Of a DNA stretch of 64,000 nt, positions 41,875 to 49,985 are shown piece by piece. This DNA is from Streptomyces sp. NBC_01217. GTDB lineage: Bacteria; Actinomycetota; Actinomycetes; Streptomycetales; Streptomycetaceae. Position 1 is the first letter of the stretch. Every line of letters begins with the position of its first letter. The position numbers and the translations under genes are program-made. Location of the stretch: the NCBI RefSeq assembly GCF_035994185.1, contig NZ_CP108538.1, forward strand, positions 1,240,001-1,304,000, in the 5' to 3' direction. The notes below the pieces were generated by a model. The model was given only the letters and a program-made list of their open reading frames with translations. It searched no databases and was not told the origin of the DNA.

Positions 41875-42617
41875 GCTCCCCCGCTCCGGCCGACCGGCCC
41901 GAGACCGCCGTACGGGTCGAGGGGCTGATCCGCTCCTTCGACGGAAGGACCGTCGTCGACGGGCTCGATCTCACACTGCGGGCCGGGGAGTTCACCGCGC
42001 TCCTGGGACGGAGCGGCTGCGGGAAGTCGACCCTGCTGCGAGTGCTGGCCGGGCTGGACCGCGAGATCGAGGGGACCGTTCTCGTACCGAAGCGGCGCGC
42101 TGTCGCCTTTCAGGCGCCTCGGCTGATGCCGTGGAAGCGGGTCTGGCGCAACGTACTGCTGGGGCTGCCCGGAAAGCCCGAACGGGCGGTAGCCGAGCGT
42201 GCGTTGGCGGAGGTCGGACTGGCGGAGCGGTCCGGGGCGTGGCCCAAGACGCTCTCCGGGGGTGAGGCGCAGCGCGCATCCCTGGCCCGGGCGCTGGTGC
42301 GTGAGCCCGATCTGCTGCTGCTCGACGAACCGTTCGGCGCGCTCGACGCGTTGACCCGGATCAAGGCCCAGCAGCTGGTTGCCGAGCTCTGGCAGCGGCG
42401 TGGCTGCGCGGTGCTGCTGGTCACCCATGACGTGGACGAGGCGCTGCTGCTGGCCGACCGCGCGCTGGTGATGCGGGACGGAGCGATCGCGTACGAGACG
42501 CCCGTCGCCCTGGACCGTCCGCGCGCCGTGGGCAGCCCCGAGTTCGCCGCGTTGCGCTCCCGGCTGCTGACCGAGCTGGGGGCCGGGAACACCGTCCCGG
42601 TCGCCGAGGCTGCCTGA
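41847..42617 (+). CDS. ssuB: Aliphatic sulfonate ABC transporter ATP-binding protein
   Basis: This is a 256-residue ATPase starting at ATG 41847 inside the permease gene. Walker A is LGRSGCGKSTLLRVLAGLD (~51-69), the Q-loop lies in VAFQAPRLMPWKRVWRN, the signature is TLSGGEAQRASLARALV, Walker B is LLLLDEPFGALDALTR, and the switch His is in VTHDVDEAL. The length and LMPWKRVWRN sequence match SsuB/TauB-type nitrate/sulfonate/taurine ATPases. All catalytic residues are present. Confidence 0.9.
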   Translation: MATDVHGAVSSPAPADRPETAVRVEGLIRSFDGRTVVDGLDLTLRAGEFTALLGRSGCGKSTLLRVLAGLDREIEGTVLVPKRRAVAFQAPRLMPWKRVWRNVLLGLPGKPERAVAERALAEVGLAERSGAWPKTLSGGEAQRASLARALVREPDLLLLDEPFGALDALTRIKAQQLVAELWQRRGCAVLLVTHDVDEALLLADRALVMRDGAIAYETPVALDRPRAVGSPEFAALRSRLLTELGAGNTVPVAEAA

Positions 42618-42628
42618 CCAGCCGCCCG

Positions 42629-42660
42629 CCGATCACCGATCACCGATCACCGATCACCGA
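42629..42660. repeat. 7-bp tandem repeat between ssuB and ssuA
   Basis: CCGATCA is repeated four times without error (42629-42656), followed by a partial copy. It lies 12 bp after the ssuB stop and ~70 bp before ssuA. A little downstream, ACCGATGAGACGCCG occurs twice, 26 bp apart (42698 and 42724), the second copy covering the ssuA start. Confidence 0.85.
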
Positions 42661-42727
42661 TGTACGACATGCCCTGATTCAAGAAGACCGATGAAGAACC
42701 GATGAGACGCCGAGGAAAGAGAAACCG

Positions 42728-43756
42728 ATGAGACGCCGTACCCTGCCCGCCCTGCTCCTCCCCCTCGCCCTGCTGCTGGCCGCCTGCGGCGGGGCCACGT
42801 CCGCCTCCACCACGGGCGACACCGACGGGAAGGGCAGCGTCACGCTCAACATCGGTGACCAGAAGGGGGGTTACGAGGCAATCCTGCGCGCCTCGGGTGA
42901 ACTGGACGATCTCGACTACCGGGTCAAATGGTCGACCTTCACCTCGGGACCACCTCTCCTCGAAGCGGTCAACGCCAAGGCCGTGGACATCGGGGGCGTC
43001 GGCAACACCCCGCCGGTCTTCGCCGCGGGTTCCGACTCCAAGGTCGTCGTGGTGGGCGCCAGCCACGGTTCGTCCGCGGGCGAGGCGCTCGTCGTCCCGA
43101 AGGACTCTCCGCTGCGGAATCCGGCGCAGCTCAGGGGGAAGTCGATCGCGGTGGCGCAGGGCAGCTCGGCCCACTACCAACTGGTTGCCTCGCTGAAGGA
43201 GGCGGGGCTCAGTGTCTCGGACGTGAAGCTGAACTACCTTCAGCCGGCCGATGCCCTGGCCGCGTTCAGCCGGGGCAAGGTCGATGCCTGGGCCATCTGG
43301 GATCCGTACACCTCGCAGGTGCTCCGCACCACGAAGGCCCGGGTGCTGACCACCGGTGAGGGCGTCGTGAACGGCCTCAGCTTCCAGGTGGCCTCGCCCT
43401 CCGCGCTCAAGGACGCCAAGAAGGCCGAGGCCATCGGTGACCTGCTGGCCAGACTGCAGCGGGCGCAGGACTGGGTGTTCAAGCACCCCGAGGCGTGGGC
43501 GAAGGTCTGGGCGAAGGAGACCGGACTGCCGTACGAGGTGGCCCTCGACGCGGTCAAGCGCAGTTACGGGACCCGGGTGCCGGTTGCCATCGATCCTGCC
43601 GCGATCGCCTCCGAGCAGGCGATCGCCGACACCTTCGCCGATCTGAAGCTCATCCCGCGGCGCTTCACCTTCAAGGAATACGTCGACACCCGCTTCAACC
43701 GCGATCTGCCCCCGTCCTCCACAGCTCCCCGTTCGTACGGAAAGGCCTCGTCATGA
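42728..43756 (+). CDS. ssuA: Aliphatic sulfonate ABC transporter substrate-binding lipoprotein
   Basis: This is a 342-residue protein starting at ATG 42728 after CGAGGAAAGAG. The signal peptide ends in the lipobox LLLAAC (Cys ~20), so it is membrane-anchored outside the cell. The NMT1/SsuA-like fold follows: IGDQKGGYEAILRASGEL, KWSTFTSGPPLLEAVNAKAV, DIGGVGNTPPVFAA, AWAIWDPYTSQVL. This binds alkanesulfonates and delivers them to the permease. The stop overlaps the start of the monooxygenase gene (ATGA). Confidence 0.9.
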   Translation: MRRRTLPALLLPLALLLAACGGATSASTTGDTDGKGSVTLNIGDQKGGYEAILRASGELDDLDYRVKWSTFTSGPPLLEAVNAKAVDIGGVGNTPPVFAAGSDSKVVVVGASHGSSAGEALVVPKDSPLRNPAQLRGKSIAVAQGSSAHYQLVASLKEAGLSVSDVKLNYLQPADALAAFSRGKVDAWAIWDPYTSQVLRTTKARVLTTGEGVVNGLSFQVASPSALKDAKKAEAIGDLLARLQRAQDWVFKHPEAWAKVWAKETGLPYEVALDAVKRSYGTRVPVAIDPAAIASEQAIADTFADLKLIPRRFTFKEYVDTRFNRDLPPSSTAPRSYGKASS

Positions 43757-44961
43757 ATGTTCATCTGCACTGGTTCCTGCCCACCGGCGGCGACGGCCGT
43801 ACGCTCGTCGACCGGCACGCGTACACCGACGGCGGGATCAAGCGGGACCGGATCACTCCGGTGAGCGGGGTGCGCGCGCCCGACATCGAGTATCTGGCGC
43901 AGATCGCCAAGGCCGCCGAGCAGCTGGGGTTCGAGGCCGTGCTGACGCCCACCGGGACCTGGTGCGAGGATGCCTGGCTGACGACCGTGGCACTGGCCCA
44001 GCACACCGAACGGCTCAAGTTCCTCGTGGCGTTCCGGCCCGGCGTGATCTCGCCGGTGCTCGCCGCGCAGATGACCGCGACGTATCAGCGGATCACCCGG
44101 GGGCGGCTGCTGCTCAATGTGGTGACGGGCGGCGACTCCACGGAGCAGCGGCGCTTCGGGGACCATCTGGACCATGACCGGCGCTATGCGCGGACCGCCG
44201 AGTTCCTCTCGGTGGTACGGGGTGCGTGGAGCGGGCGGCCGTACGACTTCGACGGCGAGCACCACCAGGTGGAGGGCGGGCTGACCGCGCTGCCGCCGGA
44301 CCCGCTGCCGGACATCTTCTTCGGCGGGTCGTCGGCGGCGGCCGGGCCGGTGGCCGCCGTGCACGCCGATGTCCATCTGACCTGGGGCGAGCCACCGGCC
44401 GCCGTGAAGGAGAAGATCGACTGGATCCGCGGGCTGGCGGAGGAGCGGGGTCGTACGGTCCGCTTCGGCATCCGGCTGCACACCATTTCCCGCGACTCGT
44501 CGCGGGAGGCGTGGGGGACGGCCGACCGACTGCTGGGCGATCTCGATGCCGAGACGGTCGCTGCCGCTCAGCAGGCGCTGGGGCGGAGCGAGTCGGTGGG
44601 GCAGCAACGGATGCTGGCGCTGCACGGCGGTTCGCGCGACAGGCTGGAGATCGCGCCGAATCTGTGGGCGGGCGTCGGTCTCGTGCGAGGCGGTGCGGGC
44701 ACCGCGCTGGTCGGGAGCCATGCGGAGGTCGCCGACCGGATCGAGGAGTACCACGACCTGGGTGTGGAGCACTTCGTGCTGTCCGGATACCCGCACCTTG
44801 AGGAGGCGTACTGGTTCGGTGAGGGGGTGACGCCCGAGCTGGCGGCGCGTGGTCTGCTGTCGACCGTGCCTGCGTCGCCGTTGCTCGGGGTGCCTGCGGT
44901 GAACGGCCGGCCGGCGTCCGCGCCGGGCGGTGCTCCGCTGCTGATCGCCGGGGGCCGCTGA
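43753..44961 (+). CDS. ssuD: FMNH2-dependent alkanesulfonate monooxygenase (LLM class)
   Basis: This is a 402-residue luciferase-like monooxygenase starting at ATG 43753, overlapping ssuA by 4 bp. Characteristic SsuD stretches are MNVHLHWFLPTGGDGRTL, FEAVLTPTGTWCEDAWLTT, FRPGVISPVLAAQMTATYQR, LLLNVVTGGDSTEQRRFGD and FVLSGYPHLEEAYWFGEG. The enzyme cleaves alkanesulfonates to aldehyde and sulfite with O2 and FMNH2. No flavin reductase (ssuE) is next to it, so reduced FMN must come from elsewhere. The C-terminal ~30 residues are alanine/glycine-rich and longer than the E. coli protein. Confidence 0.92.
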   Translation: MNVHLHWFLPTGGDGRTLVDRHAYTDGGIKRDRITPVSGVRAPDIEYLAQIAKAAEQLGFEAVLTPTGTWCEDAWLTTVALAQHTERLKFLVAFRPGVISPVLAAQMTATYQRITRGRLLLNVVTGGDSTEQRRFGDHLDHDRRYARTAEFLSVVRGAWSGRPYDFDGEHHQVEGGLTALPPDPLPDIFFGGSSAAAGPVAAVHADVHLTWGEPPAAVKEKIDWIRGLAEERGRTVRFGIRLHTISRDSSREAWGTADRLLGDLDAETVAAAQQALGRSESVGQQRMLALHGGSRDRLEIAPNLWAGVGLVRGGAGTALVGSHAEVADRIEEYHDLGVEHFVLSGYPHLEEAYWFGEGVTPELAARGLLSTVPASPLLGVPAVNGRPASAPGGAPLLIAGGR

Positions 44962-45072
44962 GCGAGGCGGTGCGGCGGTGAGCCGGAAGGCCGTGCCGGT
45001 CCGTCCGCCGGTGTGAGGGGAATCGCGACAGATCGCGGGAAGATCCTCACCCCCGAAGAAGTTGGTAGAAGC

Positions 45073-46227
45073 GTGAACAACTTCGGGGTGGCCGCAGCGC
45101 GCACGGTCGATGTCGTCGTGATAGGCGCCGGACAGGCAGGACTGTCCGGCGCCTATCACCTGCGGCGCACCGGGCTGGAGCCAGACCGTGACTTCGTCGT
45201 GCTCGACCATGCCCCGCACCCCGGTGGCGCCTGGCAGTTCCGCTGGCCCTCGCTGACGTACGGCAAGGTCCACGGCATGCACGCGCTGCCCGGCATGGAA
45301 CTCACCGGAGCCGATGACAGCCGGCCCTCCTCCGAGGTGATCGGCGAGTACTTCGAGACGTACGAGCGCACCTTCGGCCTGCGCGTCCACCGGCCGGTCG
45401 ACGTGAGCGCCGTGCGTGAGGGCGACGGCGGACGGCTCCTCGTCGAGACGTCCGAGGGTACGTACGCCGCCCGCGCTCTGATCAACGCCACGGGCACCTG
45501 GGACCGGCCGTTCTGGCCGCGTTACCCGGGCCAGGAGACCTTCCGGGGGCGGCAGCTGCACACCGCGAAGTACCCGGGGCCGGCCGAGTTCGCCGGGCAG
45601 CGAGTGGTGGTGGTCGGCGGCGGCGCCTCCGGTACGCAGCATCTGATGGAGATCGCCGAGGTGGCGGCGGAGACGTACTGGGTGACGCGCCGGCCGCCGG
45701 TGTTCCGGGAGGGGCCGTTCGGCACGGACCAGGGGCGGGCCGCCGTGGCGATGGTGGAGGAGCGGGTGCGGCGCGGGCTGCCGCCGCAGAGTGTGGTGAG
45801 CGTGACCGGACTGCCGCTCACCGATGCGATCCGGCGCGCCCGCGAGGAAGGCGTGCTCGACCGGCTGCCGATGTTCGACCGCATCACGCCGACCGGCGTG
45901 GCCTGGGACGACGGCCGGACCGTCGAGGCGGACGTCATCCTCTGGGCGACCGGGTTCCGGGCCGCCATCGACCATCTGGCACCGCTGAGACTGCGCGAGC
46001 CGGGCGGCGGAATCCGGGTCGAGGGCACGCAGGCGGTACGGGACGAGCGCATCCATCTCGTCGGCTACGGCCCGTCCGCCAGCACGATCGGCGCCAACCG
46101 GGCGGGGCGGGCGGCGGTGCGGGCGATCACACGGCTGCTGGACGGGAGCGGGGAGCGGACGGAGACGGAGCATGAGACGGGGACGGAGTCGGATCCGGAC
46201 GGGGAGTTCGCGTCTGTCCTGGTGTGA
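45073..46227 (+). CDS. NAD(P)-binding FAD-dependent oxidoreductase (CzcO/YhiN-type flavoprotein monooxygenase)
   Basis: This is a 384-residue protein if it starts at GTG 45073. The first dinucleotide motif is VIGAGQAGLSGAYHLRR (~17-33), followed by PGGAWQFRWPSLTYGKVHGM. The second is VVVGGGASGTQHL (~180), and the late motif is ILWATGFRAAID. The arrangement resembles CzcO-like and flavin-containing/Baeyer-Villiger-type monooxygenases. It lies ~110 bp after ssuD in the same direction and may take part in sulfonate or related organosulfur oxidation, which is a contextual guess only. Confidence 0.85.
   Translation: MNNFGVAAARTVDVVVIGAGQAGLSGAYHLRRTGLEPDRDFVVLDHAPHPGGAWQFRWPSLTYGKVHGMHALPGMELTGADDSRPSSEVIGEYFETYERTFGLRVHRPVDVSAVREGDGGRLLVETSEGTYAARALINATGTWDRPFWPRYPGQETFRGRQLHTAKYPGPAEFAGQRVVVVGGGASGTQHLMEIAEVAAETYWVTRRPPVFREGPFGTDQGRAAVAMVEERVRRGLPPQSVVSVTGLPLTDAIRRAREEGVLDRLPMFDRITPTGVAWDDGRTVEADVILWATGFRAAIDHLAPLRLREPGGGIRVEGTQAVRDERIHLVGYGPSASTIGANRAGRAAVRAITRLLDGSGERTETEHETGTESDPDGEFASVLV
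45121..45156. repeat. Perfect 15-bp inverted repeat inside the FAD-binding motif
   Basis: ATAGGCGCCGGACAG and CTGTCCGGCGCCTAT flank a 6-nt loop (GCAGGA) within the codons for IGAGQAGLSGAY. It would fold into a very stable mRNA hairpin ~50 nt after the start. Confidence 0.9.
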
Positions 46228-46239
46228 CGGTGCGGGTCC

Positions 46240-47088
46240 TCAGCCGCCGGATGCGCTGCGGCGGTTGCGGTTGAACTCCTCCACGTTTCTCTGCTGTTCC
46301 GCGTAGTCGGCGGTGAAGCGGGTGTCCCCGGGCGCGACCGTGACGAAGTACAGCCACGGTCCGGGCATGGGCGTGATCGCCGCCGTCATTGCCTGCTCCC
46401 CCGGGTTCCCGATGGGCGTGGGCGGCAGTCCCTGGTGCTCATAGATGTTGTACGGGCTGTCGATCTTCGTGTCACTGGTGGTGGTGTCCAGAGTGCTGCG
46501 GTTCAGCGCGTAGTTGAGCGCGGAGTCCATCTGGAGCGGCATGCCCCGGTCGAGCCGGTTGTAGATGACCCTGGCGACCTTGCCCATGTCGCTCTCGGTG
46601 TCCGCCTCGGCCTGCACGATGCTCGCGATCGTCACCGTCTGGTACACCGTGACGCCGTGGCGCTGCGCGCCTGCGGTGATGTGGTCCGTGCCGAACCGCT
46701 TGACCGCCGTGTCGACCATGTACCTGAGCAGGCTCTGCGGGGTGGTGTGGGAGGTGATGGGGTACGTCGCCGGGAAGAGGTAGCCCTCGTGATTACCCTT
46801 CGCCTCGGCCGGGAGCGGAAGATCCGCCGTGGCTGCGGTTTTTTCGGTGGTGCCGGGTGAGATGGCCAGCGTCCTGTCGACTGCGGCGTACACCTGGGAC
46901 GTCCGCCATCCTTCGGGGATCACCAGGGGGCGGGCCCGCTCGGCCACCGGCCTCCGTGTCAGCAGCGGTACGAGGACGGCCACTGCCAGAGCGAGCACGA
47001 GAACGGCGCCGATCAACAGCACCAGACGGCCGCGCCGGGTCGGGCGGACAGGGCGACGGGGCAGGGTGCCCGGGAGCTCGTTCACCAT
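46240..47088 (-). CDS. MltG-like endolytic transglycosylase (YceG family)
   Basis: This is a 282-residue protein starting at ATG 47088. One N-terminal membrane anchor lies at ~22-44 (LVLLIGAVLVLALAVAVLVP). The YceG domain follows: EGYLFPATYPI, the catalytic Glu region VTIASIVQAEADTESDMGKV, VIYNRLDRGMPLQMDSALNY, and SPYNIYEHQGLPPTPIGNPG. MltG cuts nascent glycan strands in the cell wall. At 282 residues it is shorter than the housekeeping MltG and is not next to the alr/ruvX/aroE genes usual for the main copy, so it is probably a paralogue. Confidence 0.88.
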   Translation of the reverse strand: MVNELPGTLPRRPVRPTRRGRLVLLIGAVLVLALAVAVLVPLLTRRPVAERARPLVIPEGWRTSQVYAAVDRTLAISPGTTEKTAATADLPLPAEAKGNHEGYLFPATYPITSHTTPQSLLRYMVDTAVKRFGTDHITAGAQRHGVTVYQTVTIASIVQAEADTESDMGKVARVIYNRLDRGMPLQMDSALNYALNRSTLDTTTSDTKIDSPYNIYEHQGLPPTPIGNPGEQAMTAAITPMPGPWLYFVTVAPGDTRFTADYAEQQRNVEEFNRNRRSASGG

Positions 47089-47317
47089 GCGGGCACGCTA
47101 TCCCGCCATATGGAGCCCCCACCTTGACGACACGAGGCCCCACTCCGATGCCAGAACACACGAACAGGGGATCGGATGTTCGCTGGAACGCGTGATCGTT
47201 TCGCTGTTCATTGCTCAACTCCCCTGCGCCGGATGATGATTACGGGGCGCAAGCGACGGGCTGCAGACCGCGACTGCGCAGTCCCACATATGCACCACGC
47301 ACAAGGAGAAACACCGG

Positions 47318-47377
47318 ATGAACCTCATCACCAACCTGCTCGCCGGCATCGTCCACTTCGTGGGTTGGCTCGTCTGA
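47318..47377 (+). CDS. 19-residue hydrophobic small ORF
   Basis: MNLITNLLAGIVHFVGWLV is preceded by AAGGAG at 47303-47308, nine bases before the ATG, and followed 18 bp later by a strong hairpin. The peptide is almost wholly hydrophobic, with one His and two Asn, enough for a short amphipathic or membrane helix. The layout of ribosome site, ORF and terminator argues for a real transcription unit. Function unknown; toxin-like, regulatory or membrane peptide roles are all possible. Confidence 0.6.
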   Translation: MNLITNLLAGIVHFVGWLV

Positions 47378-47394
47378 CCACCGCTTCGCACGGC

Positions 47395-47426
47395 GCCGTC
47401 GCTCCCCGTCCCACGGGAGCGGCGGC
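47395..47426 (+). terminator. Hairpin after the 19-residue ORF
   Basis: GCCGTCGCTCCC and GGGAGCGGCGGC pair over 12 positions (one G-T wobble) around an 8-nt loop. It also lies 50 bp beyond the 3' end of the minus-strand ABC gene. Confidence 0.65.
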
Positions 47427-47475
47427 GTCGCCGCGTATACGACCTCGACAGCGGCTCGCCGAACCCCGCCCACGG

Positions 47476-49281
47476 TCAGTTCGCCGCTGGGGTCAGTTGG
47501 CCGTCCCGACGGAGCAGGGCGGCATAGCGGCCGTCCCGCTGGAGGAGGTCGTCGTGGCTGCCGCGCTCGGCGGTGCGGCCGCCGTCCAGGACGACGATCT
47601 GGTCGGCGTCGCGGACGGTGGAGAGCCGGTGCGCGATGGTGATGGTGGTGCGGCCCGCCGAGAGCGCGTCGATCGCCTTCTGAACGGCGAATTCCGTACG
47701 GGTGTCGAGGGCGCTCGTCGCCTCGTCGAGCACCAGGACGGGTGGGTCGCGCAGGATCGTACGGGCGATGGCGAGGCGTTGTTTCTCGCCGCCCGAGAAG
47801 CGGTAGCCGCGCTCACCGACGAGGGTGTCGTAGCCGTCGGGCAGGGAGGCGATGTGGTCGTGGATCTGCGCCGCACGGGCGGCGGCCTCGATCTCGGCGT
47901 CGGTGGCATCCGGCTTGGCGAAGCGGAGGTTGTCGGCGACCGAGGCGTGGAAGAGGTAGGTCTCCTGGGAGACCACTCCGACGGCCCGTGCCAGGGTGTC
48001 GAAGTCCAGATCGCGTACGTCGACGCCGTCGAGCGTGACTCGGCCTCCCGTGACGTCGTAGAGCCTGGGCACCAGATAGCTGAGTGTGGACTTCCCGGAG
48101 CCGGTGGGTCCGACGACGGCCAGGCTGCCGCCGGCCGGCACGGTCACATCGATGCCGCTGAGGGTCGGGCCGCTCTTCTCGTCGTAACTGAAGTCGACGT
48201 CCTCGAAGCGGATCTCGCCGTGGATCTTCTCCAGCCGGACGGGGTTCTCGGGCTCGGTGATGTCCACCTTCAGATCGAGGTACTCGAAGATCCGCTGGAA
48301 GAGCGCGAGGGACGTCTGCATCTGCACCCCGGTGGAGAGCAGGCTCACGGCGGGCCGGAAGAGGCCCTGCTGGAGCGAGACGAAGGCGACGAGCGTGCCG
48401 ATGGAGACGGCGGGGCCGCCGGACTGCAGGGCCAGGCCTGCCGCCCAGTAGATGACGGCGGGCATGGCGGCCATGACGATGCCGATCGTCGACATCCGCC
48501 ACCGCCCGGCCATGCTGGAGCGCACTTCGAGGTCGACCAGCTTCTCGGACTCCTCGGCGAAGCCCTTGGTGAGGGAGTCCGCGCGGCCCATCGTCCGGCC
48601 GAGCAGGATGCCGCTGACGGAGAGCGACTCGGTGACCGTGGCCGCCATGGCGGCCATCTGCTTCTGGCGCCGGGTGGTGATCCTCTTGCGCTCACGGCCG
48701 ACCTTGCGGCTGATCCAGACGAAGACCGGCAGCAGGAGGAGCGAGACCAGGGTGAGCCGCCAGTCGAGCGCCAGCATGGCGACGACCGTGGCGACGACCG
48801 CGGTGAGATTGGAGACCAGCGACGTCGCGGTGGAGGTGACGGTCGCCTGCATGCCGCCGATGTCATTGGCGATGCGGGACTGCACCTCGCCGGTGCGGGT
48901 CCTGGTGAAGAAGGCGAGCGGCATCCGCTGGAGCTGGGCGTAGACCGCGGTGCGCAGGTCGTGCATGACGCGCTGGCCGACCGTGGTGGAGATCAGGGTC
49001 TGCAGGACGCCGAAGATGCTGTTGATCACCGCCGTGGCGATCATGCCTAGGGCGAGCAGCGACAGCAGCCCCGTACGCCCCTGGGGGATGGCGGTGTCCA
49101 GGATCTCGCGCAGCAGGAACGGCGAGGCGACCGACACCAGCGACGAGGCGCCGACGAGCAGCCCGACCAGGGCGAGCCGGCCTCGGTAGGGGTGGAAGAG
49201 GCGCAGGATGCGGCGCAGCTCGGCGGGCGGGCGGCTGCCGTCCCGGGGCGGGGGTGTCCAGGTGATTTCTTCGGGTTTCAT
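47476..49281 (-). CDS. ABC transporter, fused permease and ATP-binding domains (MsbA/LmrA type)
   Basis: This is a 601-residue half-transporter starting at ATG 49281 with GAAGGAG upstream. Six membrane helices occupy ~30-320. The nucleotide-binding domain (~350-600) has Walker A GPTGSGKSTLSYLV, signature FSGGEKQRLAIARTIL, Walker B VLVLDEATSALD and switch His in TIAHRLSTV. All sites are intact, so a homodimer is likely. It is divergent from a MarR regulator, with a palindrome between them, the usual arrangement for a drug or metabolite exporter derepressed by its substrate. Confidence 0.9.
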   Translation of the reverse strand: MKPEEITWTPPPRDGSRPPAELRRILRLFHPYRGRLALVGLLVGASSLVSVASPFLLREILDTAIPQGRTGLLSLLALGMIATAVINSIFGVLQTLISTTVGQRVMHDLRTAVYAQLQRMPLAFFTRTRTGEVQSRIANDIGGMQATVTSTATSLVSNLTAVVATVVAMLALDWRLTLVSLLLLPVFVWISRKVGRERKRITTRRQKQMAAMAATVTESLSVSGILLGRTMGRADSLTKGFAEESEKLVDLEVRSSMAGRWRMSTIGIVMAAMPAVIYWAAGLALQSGGPAVSIGTLVAFVSLQQGLFRPAVSLLSTGVQMQTSLALFQRIFEYLDLKVDITEPENPVRLEKIHGEIRFEDVDFSYDEKSGPTLSGIDVTVPAGGSLAVVGPTGSGKSTLSYLVPRLYDVTGGRVTLDGVDVRDLDFDTLARAVGVVSQETYLFHASVADNLRFAKPDATDAEIEAAARAAQIHDHIASLPDGYDTLVGERGYRFSGGEKQRLAIARTILRDPPVLVLDEATSALDTRTEFAVQKAIDALSAGRTTITIAHRLSTVRDADQIVVLDGGRTAERGSHDDLLQRDGRYAALLRRDGQLTPAAN

Positions 49282-49350
49282 GGGCTCCTTCGTCAGGCGT
49301 GCGGCTGCGGGACTCGGCCGGGTGATTCGGCCGGGGAGTCAAACTTTTGG

Positions 49351-49383
49351 GAGCATAGCTCATTGTTACCTATGCTCACAATG
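49351..49383. promoter_or_regulatory. Overlapping palindromes: MarR operator candidate
   Basis: GAGCATAG-N11-CTATGCTC (49351-49377) overlaps CATTGT-N11-ACAATG (49361-49383). Both have the same 11-nt spacer. They occupy the AT-rich centre of the 127-bp gap between the divergent ABC exporter and MarR genes and would cover both promoters. Confidence 0.7.
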
Positions 49384-49408
49384 AACCAGGTCCTGATATT
49401 GTTCCCGC

Positions 49409-49852
49409 ATGGACTCCTCCGACGCCGATGGCGTGCTCGCCGAACAGTTGCTGCGGGTGACCCGCAGGCTCCAGCGGATTCAGAGCCGCCAGCTGGAGCC
49501 GATCGGTATCACTCCCGCACAGTTCCGGCTGCTCCGCACCGTGGCGCATTACGACGGTCCGCCCCGGATGGCGGATCTCGCGCAGCGCCTGGACGTCGTC
49601 CCGCGCGCCGTGACGAGCCTGGTCGACGGCCTGGAGGCGAGCGGCCGGGTACGTCGCACCCCCGATCCGGACAGCCGCCGGGTGGTCCGGATCGAGATCA
49701 CCGAGGAGGGCCTCGCCACCCTCCGGTCGCTGCGCGACGCGCGCCGGGCCGCCGCAGAGGAGATCCTGGCTCCATTGACCGCCGATCAGCGCGAGGTGCT
49801 CGGCGGGCTGTTGTCCGCCCTGGTCAACGGAATGCCGGAGCGCCGCTGCTGA
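49409..49852 (+). CDS. MarR family transcriptional regulator
   Basis: This is a 147-residue protein starting at ATG 49409. The winged helix-turn-helix is at ~35-100: ITPAQFRLLRTVAHYDGPPR, MADLAQRLDVVPRAVTSLVD, then wing RRTPDPDSRRVVRIEITEEG. N- and C-terminal helices would form the dimer interface. There is no clear ribosome site (GTTCCCGC before the ATG), so the transcript may be leaderless or weakly translated. It probably represses itself and the divergent ABC exporter through the palindromes at 49351-49383. Confidence 0.9.
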   Translation: MDSSDADGVLAEQLLRVTRRLQRIQSRQLEPIGITPAQFRLLRTVAHYDGPPRMADLAQRLDVVPRAVTSLVDGLEASGRVRRTPDPDSRRVVRIEITEEGLATLRSLRDARRAAAEEILAPLTADQREVLGGLLSALVNGMPERRC

Positions 49853-49902
49853 ACCCGTGCGGATGCGCGTACACCCGACGGGTGCTGCGTGCGTGCCGTC
49901 TC

Positions 49903-49965
49903 CGGACCGAACCAGACCGGACCGAACAGGACCGGACCGGACCGGACCGAACAGGACCGAACCGA
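49903..49965. repeat. GACCG-type 5-bp tandem repeat
   Basis: About a dozen imperfect copies of ACCGG/ACCGA run through the 133-bp gap between marR and the FAD/Fe-S gene. The unit GACCGGACCGAACAG recurs. The track ends 6 bp before the AGGAG ribosome site. It is open in all frames, so it could be slipped during replication without a coding effect. Confidence 0.8.
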
Positions 49966-49985
49966 ATCGCCGAGGAGCGCTCGAC

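Noticed and set aside
42629..42660. A CRISPR-like array
   Set aside because: The units are 7 bp with no spacers; this is a simple tandem repeat.
43564..46173. An 869-codon minus-strand frame across the ssuA-ssuD and flavoprotein genes
   Set aside because: It has no family motif and the plus strand carries clear SsuA, SsuD and FAD proteins; it is a GC-driven shadow.
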